DNA of 64,000 bases from Mobiluncus curtisii subsp. curtisii ATCC 35241 (GTDB lineage: Bacteria > Actinomycetota > Actinomycetes > Actinomycetales > Actinomycetaceae): assembly GCF_000146285.1 (NCBI RefSeq), contig NZ_GL385912.1:1534336-1598335 (forward strand), read 5' to 3'. Positions 22,001 through 27,033 of this stretch are shown here, one piece after another (position 1 is the first letter of the stretch; every line of letters starts with the position of its first letter). A program made the position numbers and the translations under genes. The notes under the pieces were generated by a model, which saw only the letters and a program-made list of their open reading frames with translations, was not told where the DNA came from and did not search any database.

Positions 22001-22175
22001 TCTGACTGCCCGTACCGGCGCGCCTTTGGTGTTGACCAGGGTGAACACCTTAACTAAACCTACTACCCAATTCCTTACCCGGAATCGCGCCAGTGTCCGC
22101 AAGGTTGACCTGGTCGGGGGGACCAGAGCGGTTTCTGAGAAAGTGCGTGGTGAAATCTATCACGCCCTGCGTTAA
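10011..22175 (+). CDS. Giant secreted multi-Ig/cadherin-like protein with C-terminal cell-wall-binding repeats
   Basis: A 4054-residue surface protein filling about a fifth of the window. TTG at 10011 with GAGGGAG 8 bases upstream is the start. Residues 1-29 form a signal peptide (hydrophobic core, likely cleavage after TAIA). The body consists of many He_PIG/cadherin-like modules, visible as recurring strands such as GLPAGLTMDANGVITGKP (about residue 940) and SGLPAGLSINPQTGVISGTP (about 2243), and as linker joints of the form D-x-R-x-P. Residues from about 3739 form three CW_binding_2 repeats (DRIGTS, DRYRTA and DRYETA starts), known to attach proteins to wall polymers without sortase; no LPxTG is present. 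A short Pro/Thr linker precedes them. Adhesion or surface-layer roles are inferred from family resemblance. A strong terminator follows. Confidence 0.88.
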   Translation: MGILRRMTVAGTALALTLMGLALPTTAIAEDRAAYPGAIDLPAWITDGKREPIKSDASPQDNWVVTGKVVTYRSGERAGANDDPGEKLVAGINVYARYQANNGAWSPVFKATTKDASTDSKTGRPSNYAIKMRDFVDYNGELGQFRPGEGKAQRLQVWINPEQVPGYRLTFSERTGGVVQGYSTPKDFNYQFNQMMQWGYTPFGKSTQVSQMNIGLIRVANSADELDLGNGVNIEPSLPSASAKKTLKGYVRWENQTLNRGGGNAYVGRPNIEDYPVNTPVVDYVVVAAVKDKNGAVEARCTTTTEVPNDDGKSPNWQINFRQDVDVKNMKFQVFKGDCRPGNVRLERLPMRMGYWSPFPTTVDSWGTPLESTLGSANRGWTGLPGTWANNVRVLLRPLQMELTPHGTNSGPDAGTQSFYGDTVTVDYSRLPLNTPLVARLYTGKLNDDGSGRPIDSINFKATGEKGTGSLTFNTPLKGDTFQEYWVDVVPQKIDKNPELQVLASQSFLYKPIRLGINSGKVNETGAYTIYQKAPDATSSGVKLTECQVISKEPIDATTRQDSLPSNLKRDTSAGSNGCTLQGVPEKSGTYSLWVRFNFTDGSGKNHTIVQYLPWKVAPRLKPQIESGTPDSEMNKFSPLEKFPAIGVPYSGLVSPYADWQGRHFTYQVFDSEPGASSVALEPAADGMVSLRDGSVDSGLRFDPATGQVTGTTQAGKSAVFWVKATDEDGGVTPAEKFEIHPGSPLILQRAQLPTGSSGSEYQNANGTPIVIWVSGGQPTTDKLTVSGGPELSRNTYSNVEILGIYDGENHKVNTTDIGGINCSTQTSGNGKYILCSGQPKVSQVTTYYLQVKYTDSAGRTLDGSKYNLPQIKGLSTLSGAEGWLKMTLLPKITVDTSSDPNVTSMELPDGTKGLSYGPQDVKKYLSGGTGNFANYTFSAAGLPAGLTMDANGVITGKPVETTTLNGAAVTVYLRGKDGTAAERSSTSVNFTLRIKTDFKAVKDVLSATARGGNTYTSREPLLDMSSAGITGGVSPYSYKLQYKYSENDDWQNAALSGGRYQVPNADGNPSGLLLDSNGKLVGATMGKDSFPQLRVVVTDADTVSCQQGCPVNVGLNLKRVDDRRPSVVEGASLTVNVGETATGALPVNDPSGTPQKYTVTDAVLPRGVALTVDEDTGAYTLTATHETKADNSGSVTLSVTGANGAKAEVILRVHVMDQRIPQTNNNVAISLEQGIPVPATAKVSGAVDAAHSPEIKCFVPANYASGDCPTTAQKLPGLVGVTLKPNGTLTGTPVKGDVGEHQVPLKALGVNGKWSAEFSTTMTVSPSTLVFEPGLAPGGTTGQPYEWTFSPATGAEGLTKQYLVLDPNGHPVDGCTVNNHGSKPKLQCDANALQNKVTYTLRVSAGTGDVAVNIDRAFTPAIYPPLKFGSYTLPSAAVKAVYRRNDGSTFSFTAAGGSGSYGFSFQAGSKHRKATPPSSCTGWALYTTNDEYSGLCLESDGRITGTPTVAGVIDFSKLEVLDSAQHRAGLPTDVEKMLVINPPLEFTTPCVKPTSGTDYPCQGERNQPVAANGKLKIATVSGGATPYRNLRVEGLETYNAGAASSTPKLRAEWCDGNQTSNTVGDICLTGTWSKTMSPGSSLNISVTGAAGRTVTVEVFIPVSTDLKFTDKPSGALPRGVTLEQATNGGKPGNISDTAWDSVKDNVKSGLPTVGISLDKDAVKDGNSGGVPALVKGGVGPYTYLTVPCDNTDASGNCALGDTGLFLDKSTGQLVGTPKPGTSAAVVVSVTDSDSPAQTKKSNLVFSIADTRKPVVRATKINAEVDTAVHQVIPVNDGSGQYRSISDSGKPRWMSLTLTNNVLTVTGTPESGDVTRADGTFSVQVTDANGNVSESATITYTVEDNRVPDLSSLTNGSSRDLTGTEGQGIQGWTPLPKDAAGYGPKITKWKVEGLPQGVTFNPATGTLSPNKIASGESGTYPITITATTENGKTATIVKTLEVRASDLTVTESKVQNLTGGQLTSPVTVATVSGGAGNYGLDVQGLPNGVTAELDNSGNIVLKGTIPAGNNDFPVTFTVRDADGVERTLTRTLHIGAGLSVAKTTMPTATIGKAYEQRCLGVSGGTEPYGISGTLNGLPEGMALAANAGGKDICLTGTPSGNAGAFTVTFTLQDSATNPPATKEVTLTIPVNDEFTANRPTPPMGNLYVGSKTTDFTPTEGKGDTCYGLDASGACQKAKFTYSASGLPAGLSINPQTGVISGTPTEPVKNREISVTVASNAPGGDAVTQTFMITVASAFSNPENQFHMPSAASSTSLDGNGTVKNDSNQVLSAPEIKKNGQVIATGKYSIHGGTPDSQGNYPLGDTGLALTPDGKLVGTLKPGQPLAAGNDGTFGLGSYAVVLQDDAGGDQIGPQTIAFTVTDTRKPAITVTSATVEVGQAADISIGVTGGSGKIDTVELMSCNPGNNNVRVDGATIKVLAAAFTKGGTTACQVKITDHNGLAKTEPFTIKVNDSRLPKFNASNRERYAWQGLDFAKVTLGSNTKPGIPVMTWLVDPATDASAAPLKTVTIAGLPENFKVTSQNGTVTENSGAYTCSNPADCTIVGYAAKNVIGIPFFTLTITANTQNSERQPTNLTARKSIPLRVFASPLQLNTKTPVGMIRGAANYNSPIGTVDYLGGTITPTTSAGQAFLNSPSAWDGTYALDNANYDIVKVTAYNRNGTSSEVSGHGLTITAANSVAAAMPTGSQKAQTLTLSSAGTDAIPRGTTSLAVELKVTDGHGIVRSATVNIPVVQKLEWAGPPFNRADSTVKLDTIGVQGAPYPAYYAQAKGGDGSFSTSLAEETVAIRTAVDADAKAKFNGGTSYTGYKGITPVYCKAQGKIQSDTRPKCFPIPGLGGTIPADNAWNNPLTADHQGLFMLSNGKLSGSIPVDAATGVHTAQVLVIDGSDQLIKKTFSIKVEKKLTLTIDNNNELPKGKKGVCYGSTTVKPDGDGKCPTTGDGSGVQVGTYGGTNGITAKCELIPQVAGLKVTCTGGKVTISGAPTQTYDGNATVKVALTGGAGQSVEKTVPLLIETDMIFKDHSAIGADVKVETQLDGTQKIEVNTTADGNKFPKVKLDIEGGVPPYTYHVENSDGSAVSPVPCPAGVTSTTSKPIMCYPIGTTGLVLDSEGNVHGTPIPGGNADGKLVVADSDTTSRTKKAAITVNIADQRPPQVYDLTINTTVGATSLSGSTQLVAEDPQNPTVDPSSSNWTPEQVRAASQKGFHAKEPVNTLGTVKGCSASSLPNWLTLGSNGAISLVNGEQVPIAAAGQTLRFCVWYVGPNGVNAPKPAVVSVNVTDQRRVTIDSGNGGTKEVKIGKPVNPDPTTLVEAKIPADMVGNTSKPITVKKLNPNGTACAGNDCKFTSDSAGFTDKSIDGLTVTGLNCTGSADPRSCSVTVTGTPTPQAAGNHQLSYQVILPNGQTQIISHTIYIPPYDLALSVEPMSPAVGGLEYLQTSKPVLAVGGSGKYWFQLWDPNYPVADASDPSNKAKVGNMDLVTTDNQVKLKWIPTTVDLAQAQQGNVPVTITVWDKDACHMRPADLVENKPGPASCPYQVTKTVKIPVHAAPETAEINVPDVTEGTRTPAPSVYTGSGRPELTLLNTVPTGNEDLFEFDANSGVVTLKASARPGTYTAVIRLTLPGVAIPFYRNVTFTVKEKTVTGPTPTPNPQPGYGSSAAGNSGAVYDDLVLRHGGRDRIGTSLEVLDYFSERFATPSLSKQNAVPAYSEYAGKVNRPWSDTAVLVRDDDYPDALVAGPLAANYNAPILMTPSKRVPQRVVETLRRHGFTKVILVGNSSAISAGAVSQLQNAGFQVQRLGGQDRYRTAGVVADHLLASRGRDKSDVYLATGVDFPDALSASSAAIKNAGVVLLTPRRTVDGTSQGWMNSAKTAKVVAVGGPAVTAAERSVHLDEKQVGADRYETAQKVASAYFPPNPGRIAVATGKDFPDATLAASLTARTGAPLVLTRVNTLTKPTTQFLTRNRASVRKVDLVGGTRAVSEKVRGEIYHALR
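21229..22172 (+). other. Triple CW_binding_2 domain of the giant protein
   Basis: Three consecutive repeats of about 100 residues open with DRIGTSLEV, DRYRTAGVV and DRYETAQKV, and share the core DFPDAL/YPDALVAGPLA and LVGG/AVGG strands. This is the cell wall binding repeat 2 family (PF04122), known from clostridial and actinobacterial surface proteins. Three copies in tandem is the functional number in Clostridioides difficile cell wall proteins. Confidence 0.85.
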
Positions 22176-22200
22176 TTTCCTGGATGTAGCGTGAAATAGC

Positions 22201-22242
22201 AAAGAGCAGGTTTTGTACTGTTTAGTACAAAACCTGCTCTTT
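22201..22242. terminator. Perfect 18-bp hairpin terminator
   Basis: Arms 22201-22218 and 22225-22242 are exact inverse complements, with loop TGTTTA. A-rich and T-rich ends on both sides would allow termination in both directions. It starts 25 bases after the giant gene's stop codon. Confidence 0.9.
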
Positions 22243-22665
22243 GTGTCCGGGAAGCGTGCTGGATTCGTTTGGTTTCTGAGACGGGGTCAGTTTTTTGACC
22301 CGGTGTTGAATATAGCTAGCGATGATTTTCTCGGGGCGCATCAGGTTTCGCCGCGGTCAGTGGGGTAAGCGTTGGCGGTAAAAAACTGGGCGATTCTGGC
22401 ATCCAGAATCGCCCAGTTTCAACCGGCGGGTGGTTGGGTTTTGGTGGTGTTGATTACCTGCCGGTTGAGGGGGTTTATTCAAATAGCTTTCACAGTTGGG
22501 ATGGAGCGGCATTGCGAACTGCCAACGCCATCGGAACCGTTTTCAAATTTACCCGTTTCACTCATAAACAGCAACTAAACTCGTCCGACCTGGCTGTTGC
22601 GTAAATGACTGAAAGCTCTCGAATTGAGCGGGGTCTTCCACGAAAAATGCGTGTCAAAATTACAT
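22243..22665. other. Non-coding stretch with inverted repeats
   Basis: No supported gene is seen in this stretch. It contains a small hairpin GGGTCA/TGACCC (22284-22289 with 22296-22301), a perfect 17-bp inverted repeat with a 3-base loop (22383-22399 with 22403-22419) and the short pair AACAGC/GCTGTT near 22568-22597. Short open frames here have no recognisable product or ribosome-binding site. Confidence 0.6.
22383..22419. repeat. Perfect 17-bp inverted repeat, 3-base loop
   Basis: Arms 22383-22399 and 22403-22419 match exactly around CAT. The A-rich left end and T-rich right end make a second bidirectional terminator possible. It lies 160 bases from the first terminator with no gene between. 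Confidence 0.8.
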
Positions 22666-22698
22666 GGGTGGTTCCCGCCTATGCGACGGGAACCACCC
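22666..22698 (-). terminator. Terminator of the minus-strand sugar ATPase gene
   Basis: GGGTGGTTCCCG (22666-22677) pairs perfectly with 22687-22698 around a 9-base loop. On the minus strand it lies about 70 bases after the ATPase stop and is followed by ATGTAATTTT, a weak T-tract. Confidence 0.6.
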
Positions 22699-22770
22699 AG
22701 ATTAGTTTGCGTAATTCGCCGAAATGCGACCCGACCTCGTGCACTGACCGGCGCGCATCCGGGGCGTGAT

Positions 22771-23889
22771 TTAGTCGGGCAGGCGCTTGCCGGTGGCGGC
22801 GCTAAATACATGCTGATGACCGGGGGTAATCCGCACATTCATGACGCTGCCAGGCTTCGGAGCGGTACGTGGAGGTACCCGCACGACCAGGTGATCTTCT
22901 GTGACCGAACCCGAAGTCCCCTGTTCTGCACCGTCGAGGTGACCGTAGACGTAGCCGTCCGAACCGAGTTCCTCGATGATGTCCACCACGATGGGCATCA
23001 CGCCATCGCCGGTGTCGGTGGTGATTTCCAAGTCCTCGGGACGGAACCCAATCGTGACCTCGCCACCGTCAGCGTCGGTTAGGGCGCTGCGCTGCGCGGC
23101 GGAAATCGGCAGGGAGGCGCCGTAGAGAACCGCTTCTTCGCCTTCCACCTTGAACTTGCGCAGGTTCATGGAGGGAGATCCGATGAAACCTGCCACAAAG
23201 TCGTTTTCGGGGTGCTGGTAAAGCTCATCCGGGGACCCGACCTGTTGCAAAATGCCGTCCTTAAGCACGGCAATCCGGTCGCCCATGGTCAAGGCTTCGG
23301 TTTGATCGTGGGTCACGTACAGAGTGGTCACTCCCAGTTTGCGTTGCAAGGACGCAATCTGGGTACGGGTCTGCACGCGCAGTTTTGCGTCCAAGTTCGA
23401 CAGTGGTTCGTCCATCAGGAACACTTGGGGCTTACGCACGATGGCACGACCCATGGCCACGCGCTGACGCTGACCACCGGACAGGGCTTTCGGCTTGCGA
23501 TCCAGGTATTCGGTCAAGTCCAAGACCTTGGCGGCTTCCTCGACGCGCTTAGTAATTTCGTCTTTCGGAGTGCCCGCAATCTTCAGCGCAAAGCCCATAT
23601 TGTCTCGCACTGTCATATGCGGGTACAGGGCGTAGTTTTGGAATACCATCGCAATATCGCGATCTTTGGGCTGCACATCGGTAACGTCCTTGTCGCCAAT
23701 CAGAATGCGTCCAGAGTTGACTTCTTCCAAACCTGCCAGCATTCGCAGCGAAGTAGATTTACCGCAGCCGGAGGGACCGACCAAGACCAGGAATTCGCCG
23801 TCTGCAATTTCCAAATTAAGCTCATCCACCGAAGGGGTGGTGTTGCCCGGATAGATACGTGTTGCTTTGTCGAAAGTAACAGTTGCCAT
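22771..23889 (-). CDS. ugpC: Carbohydrate ABC transporter ATP-binding protein (UgpC/MsiK type)
   Basis: ATPase of CUT1 sugar importers. The ABC domain has Walker A GPSGCGKST, signature LSGGQRQRVAMGRAI, Walker B FLMDEPLSNLD and a switch histidine in YVTHDQTEA. A C-terminal regulatory OB/TOBE region follows residue 240. The 372-residue length fits MalK, UgpC and MsiK. No permease or binding-protein gene is adjacent, which resembles MsiK of Streptomyces, a shared ATPase serving several sugar permeases; that role is inferred here. An AAGGGA site lies about 10 bases before ATG. The gene is divergent from the Ser/Thr kinase, with 224 bases between them. Confidence 0.9.
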   Translation of the reverse strand: MATVTFDKATRIYPGNTTPSVDELNLEIADGEFLVLVGPSGCGKSTSLRMLAGLEEVNSGRILIGDKDVTDVQPKDRDIAMVFQNYALYPHMTVRDNMGFALKIAGTPKDEITKRVEEAAKVLDLTEYLDRKPKALSGGQRQRVAMGRAIVRKPQVFLMDEPLSNLDAKLRVQTRTQIASLQRKLGVTTLYVTHDQTEALTMGDRIAVLKDGILQQVGSPDELYQHPENDFVAGFIGSPSMNLRKFKVEGEEAVLYGASLPISAAQRSALTDADGGEVTIGFRPEDLEITTDTGDGVMPIVVDIIEELGSDGYVYGHLDGAEQGTSGSVTEDHLVVRVPPRTAPKPGSVMNVRITPGHQHVFSAATGKRLPD

Positions 23890-24100
23890 AATAATTTAAT
23901 CCCTTCACCGGCGGGTACGCGCCGGACGATCCGTTGTAAAGGCTGGATATGAAAATTTGTCGGCAACGGCGCCGACTTGACCATTATTCCAGATTCGCGC
24001 GTTCTTTTTCAGGTTTTTATGCAAAAGATTTTTGGGGGTGGGTTGACGGGCACAGGTTCGTTCCGATTAGTGGTGTAGGGAAGCTGAGGCGGGGGTTGGT

Positions 24101-24113
24101 TATACTCGATTAC
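24101..24113 (+). promoter_or_regulatory. -10 box of a probably leaderless kinase transcript
   Basis: TATACT at 24101-24106 lies 7 bases before the ATG at 24114, so transcription should begin at or next to the start codon. No Shine-Dalgarno sequence is present between them. Confidence 0.55.
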
Positions 24114-25709
24114 ATGAGCGCAAACGCCGAGTTATTGGGTGCCGAGATAGGCGGGTATGTCTTGGAGCGCCGGCTCGGGACAGGTGCCTCCGCCACGGTC
24201 TATCTGGCCCGTGACGGTGCCGGTAATCCGGTGGCGTTTAAACTGTTGGCTCCCGACGCTGATTTGGGGCAGCGTGATGGCGATGCCCGGGAGCGGCTTC
24301 GTTCCGAGGCGTTAAGCTTGAAACGGGTCAAAGTTCCTGGGGTAGCTGCTGTGATGGACCTGGAAGTCGACGGGATAGATGCTTTTATTGTTACGGAATA
24401 CGTCCCCGGTCCGACCCTGGCGGAGGATGTGCGGGTTGCCGGCGCTTGGCAGCGCGAGGACGCTTTGGAACTGGGGAACCTGCTGGCTGACACTCTGCGC
24501 GCAGTGCATGAATCCGGGATTTGCCATCGTGACATCAAACCTGCCAACGTGATTCTTGGACCGAACGGTCCAGTGCTCATTGACTTTGGGATTTCTTCCG
24601 TTCTGGAAAATACCAGCGGGCTGACACGAACCGGTTTGGTGGTAGGAACTCCCGGATTTATATCACCGGAGATTATCGAGGGACAAAAGGCGGGTTTTGC
24701 TGATGACTGGTGGGCGTTAGCGGCATTGCTGCTGTTTACTCTGACTGGGCGACCTCCCTTTGGAACCGGCTCGCCGACGGTGATTATCTCGCGGGTGCTG
24801 GCTGGGAACCCCGACGTGGAAGGGTTGGAAGTGCCCGTGGCGGAGGGTTTTCGCCGTGCTTTTGCTCCCCAGGCTCGGCGTAGCGTGGATTTCGCTGAGC
24901 TGCTCCGAGTCGTCGAGTTTGGCGCGAACAGTGCGGAAACCGCTACGACCGCGCTTTTGACCCCGGCGGTTCCGAGCGAACCGGGATACACGGTGGTGAT
25001 ACCCCAAGAATTGAATGGTCGGTACAATCTTGCGGGGGTGGAGAGTCTCTCTGCCGGGATGGAATCCGCTCCGGAATGGTCTGTGGATGAAACTGGCGAA
25101 GTGGCTGTCACCTGGGGGAATGTGGATTTGCCAAATCCCTCGACGAGCGTAGATTCCGAGTCTTTCGCCAGTGTTGCTACGGGTGAACCCGGCGTCAAGC
25201 AAACCCCCGGTATGCTGCCTTTCCTGGGACTGGTTGGCGCGCTCGCTTGGACCGTGTGGGTTCCGTGGCAACCGGCAGTGTCCGGAATTATCGCGGTGCT
25301 CGGCTTTTGGGTGGCGGCAGTGGCGGGCTGGCATTGGCGTTCGACCCGGAAAATTCTTTCGTTGCCCGGAGCTTGTATCAAAGGCTTGGTTAGCACCATA
25401 CCCGCTGCTGTTATTTTGGCGGTGGCGCTGCTTACAGTGGAGGAAATCCTTTACGGTCATAGAATCATGCTGCCCTCCGCGCTGCCCGACACCGTCACAC
25501 TTTTTAGAACAAGCGTTCCAAAAAGTGTTTATGTCGCACAGGGTCTGTCCGGGGTGGCGCTGCTGACGGCGTGGTGGATTCCGCTCAGCGTCCCGCTGCG
25601 GATTGGTGCCAGGCGAGTGCTGCGGGCAGTTTTACCCACTCCGATGCGGCGTCTCATCTTGGGGTTGGCACTAGCGGGATTGGTCGCCGTTGTTTTCGTT
25701 CTGGCTTGA
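24114..25709 (+). CDS. Membrane Ser/Thr protein kinase (PknB-like kinase domain)
   Basis: Hanks-type kinase. Residues about 14-270 hold the kinase domain: glycine loop GTGASATVY, lysine in VAFKLL (K43), catalytic HRDIKPAN (138-145), DFG (157-159) and GTPGFISPE. A hydrophilic stretch follows, then four or more hydrophobic segments from about residue 415 to the end, so the kinase should be anchored with the catalytic domain inside. No PASTA sensor domain is present. The start is ATG at 24114; an open frame extends to 23949 but has no ribosome-binding site, and the -10 box falls just upstream of 24114. The stop is 52 bases before the tRNA-Thr gene on the other strand. Confidence 0.9.
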   Translation: MSANAELLGAEIGGYVLERRLGTGASATVYLARDGAGNPVAFKLLAPDADLGQRDGDARERLRSEALSLKRVKVPGVAAVMDLEVDGIDAFIVTEYVPGPTLAEDVRVAGAWQREDALELGNLLADTLRAVHESGICHRDIKPANVILGPNGPVLIDFGISSVLENTSGLTRTGLVVGTPGFISPEIIEGQKAGFADDWWALAALLLFTLTGRPPFGTGSPTVIISRVLAGNPDVEGLEVPVAEGFRRAFAPQARRSVDFAELLRVVEFGANSAETATTALLTPAVPSEPGYTVVIPQELNGRYNLAGVESLSAGMESAPEWSVDETGEVAVTWGNVDLPNPSTSVDSESFASVATGEPGVKQTPGMLPFLGLVGALAWTVWVPWQPAVSGIIAVLGFWVAAVAGWHWRSTRKILSLPGACIKGLVSTIPAAVILAVALLTVEEILYGHRIMLPSALPDTVTLFRTSVPKSVYVAQGLSGVALLTAWWIPLSVPLRIGARRVLRAVLPTPMRRLILGLALAGLVAVVFVLA

Positions 25710-25761
25710 GATGGAGACGGAAGGGCGTACGGAAAGTATTGCCAGGGGATACCCCACAGAG

Positions 25762-25837
25762 TGGAGCCACTTAACAGACTCGAACTGTTGACCGTCCGCT
25801 TACAAGGCGGGTGCTCTACCAACTGAGCTAAAGTGGC
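25762..25837 (-). tRNA. tRNA-Thr (anticodon TGT)
   Basis: A 76-base cloverleaf on the minus strand. Acceptor arm GCCACTT pairs with AAGTGGC, the D-loop is AGCTCAGTTGGTAGAGC, the anticodon loop CTTGTAA gives TGT, and the T-arm contains GTTCGAGTC. The discriminator is T and CCA is encoded in the DNA. Confidence 0.93.
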
Positions 25838-25929
25838 GATGTTCTGATTTTCCCATAAATTTCCCCGCGCGACAAAGCCAGTATTTTTGGTGCCCACGTT
25901 CCGGGGGAAAAGCCGTTGATAAAGGGTTC

Positions 25930-25935
25930 TATAAT
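25930..25935 (+). promoter_or_regulatory. Probable -10 box for the nad operon
   Basis: A perfect TATAAT lies 90 bases before the nadA start codon, in the only intergenic space upstream of nadA-nadB-nadC-ung. No good -35 box is seen at 16-18 bases spacing. Confidence 0.45.
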
Positions 25936-26025
25936 CGAAGCAATGTCAAAACGAAAGTGACTCGAATCTTCGCGAGCTGTGTCAGGCGCGCTGTCCGGGA
26001 AACTTGAGGAAGGAAAGCCACCATC

Positions 26026-27015
26026 ATGACTCGCAGCGCCACGGAAACTCAAGCCCTTCAAAAACGTATCCGCCAGCTGGCTCAGGAAAAAGACGCCGTT
26101 ATCCTGGCACATAATTATCAATCCAGTGAAGTTCAAGATGTGGCGGATTTCACGGGAGATTCCTTGGCGCTGTCCCGTTTGGCTGCCGATGCTCCGCAGC
26201 ATACCATCGTGTTTGCTGGCGTTCACTTTATGGCGGAGACTGCCAAAATTCTTTCCCCGCAAAAGCGCGTTTTGATTCCCGACGCCACCGCGGGTTGTTC
26301 ACTGGCGGATTGTATTACTGCCGAACAGCTGCGAGATTGGAAAGCCGCACACCCCGGCGCGATAGTGGTCAGTTATGTCAACACCACTGCCGCGGTGAAA
26401 GCAGAAACCGATATTTGCTGCACTTCTGCCAACGCTATTGACGTGGTGAAATCCATCCCGACGCAAACTGAGATTTTGTTCTGCCCTGACCGTAATCTGG
26501 GGGCGCATGTGCGGCGCGTCACCGGGCGGAAGAACCTGGTGACCTGGGATGGTGCCTGCCATGTACACGCCGCGATGACTCCCGACATTTTGCTGCAAGG
26601 AATCCTCGCCGCCGGGGACGCAGACGTCTACATTCACCCCGAATGCGGGGGTACGCAGGCAGCTGTGGATCTCATCGGGGCGGGTAAGCTCAGTGAGGAA
26701 CGCGTGAAAGTGCTTTCGACCGGCGGAATGCTCTCGGAAGCGAAAAAAGCTCCGAAAGGTTCGCGAGTGTTGGTCGCCACCGAGGTGGGGATGCTGCATC
26801 CCCTGCGCAAAGCCAATCCGGAAGTCACTTTTGAGCCGCTCATGCCCCAGGCGGCTTGCCCGTATATGAACCAAACCACTTTGGAAAACTTGGTCAGTTG
26901 CTTGGAAAACGGTCGCGACGAAGTTTTTGTGGACGAAGACATTGCGGTGCGTGCCCGAGCCAGTGTGCAGCGCATGATTGCCATCGGTCACACGGCCTCG
27001 CCCCAGCAGCACTAG
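26026..27015 (+). CDS. nadA: Quinolinate synthase A
   Basis: Condenses iminoaspartate with dihydroxyacetone phosphate to quinolinate in de novo NAD synthesis, using a [4Fe-4S] cluster. Conserved features are [12 protein letters not shown] near the N-terminus and three cluster cysteines: C91 (CSLAD), C178 (DGACHVH) and C278 (CPYMN). The spacing of the first two fits known structures. The length of 329 residues is normal. The start ATG at 26026 has GAGGAAGGAA upstream. It is the first gene of a nadA-nadB-nadC operon. Confidence 0.95.
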   Translation: MTRSATETQALQKRIRQLAQEKDAVILAHNYQSSEVQDVADFTGDSLALSRLAADAPQHTIVFAGVHFMAETAKILSPQKRVLIPDATAGCSLADCITAEQLRDWKAAHPGAIVVSYVNTTAAVKAETDICCTSANAIDVVKSIPTQTEILFCPDRNLGAHVRRVTGRKNLVTWDGACHVHAAMTPDILLQGILAAGDADVYIHPECGGTQAAVDLIGAGKLSEERVKVLSTGGMLSEAKKAPKGSRVLVATEVGMLHPLRKANPEVTFEPLMPQAACPYMNQTTLENLVSCLENGRDEVFVDEDIAVRARASVQRMIAIGHTASPQQH

Positions 27016-27033
27016 GTGTGGGGATGCACTCTC

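Noticed and set aside
22372-22578. 68-codon open frame in the non-coding region after the giant gene
   Set aside because: It runs through a perfect inverted repeat, has no ribosome-binding site, and its product resembles nothing known.
24200-25399. 399-codon open frame antisense to the Ser/Thr kinase
   Set aside because: The forward frame has all kinase motifs. The antisense translation is low-complexity, rich in Ser, Pro and Arg.
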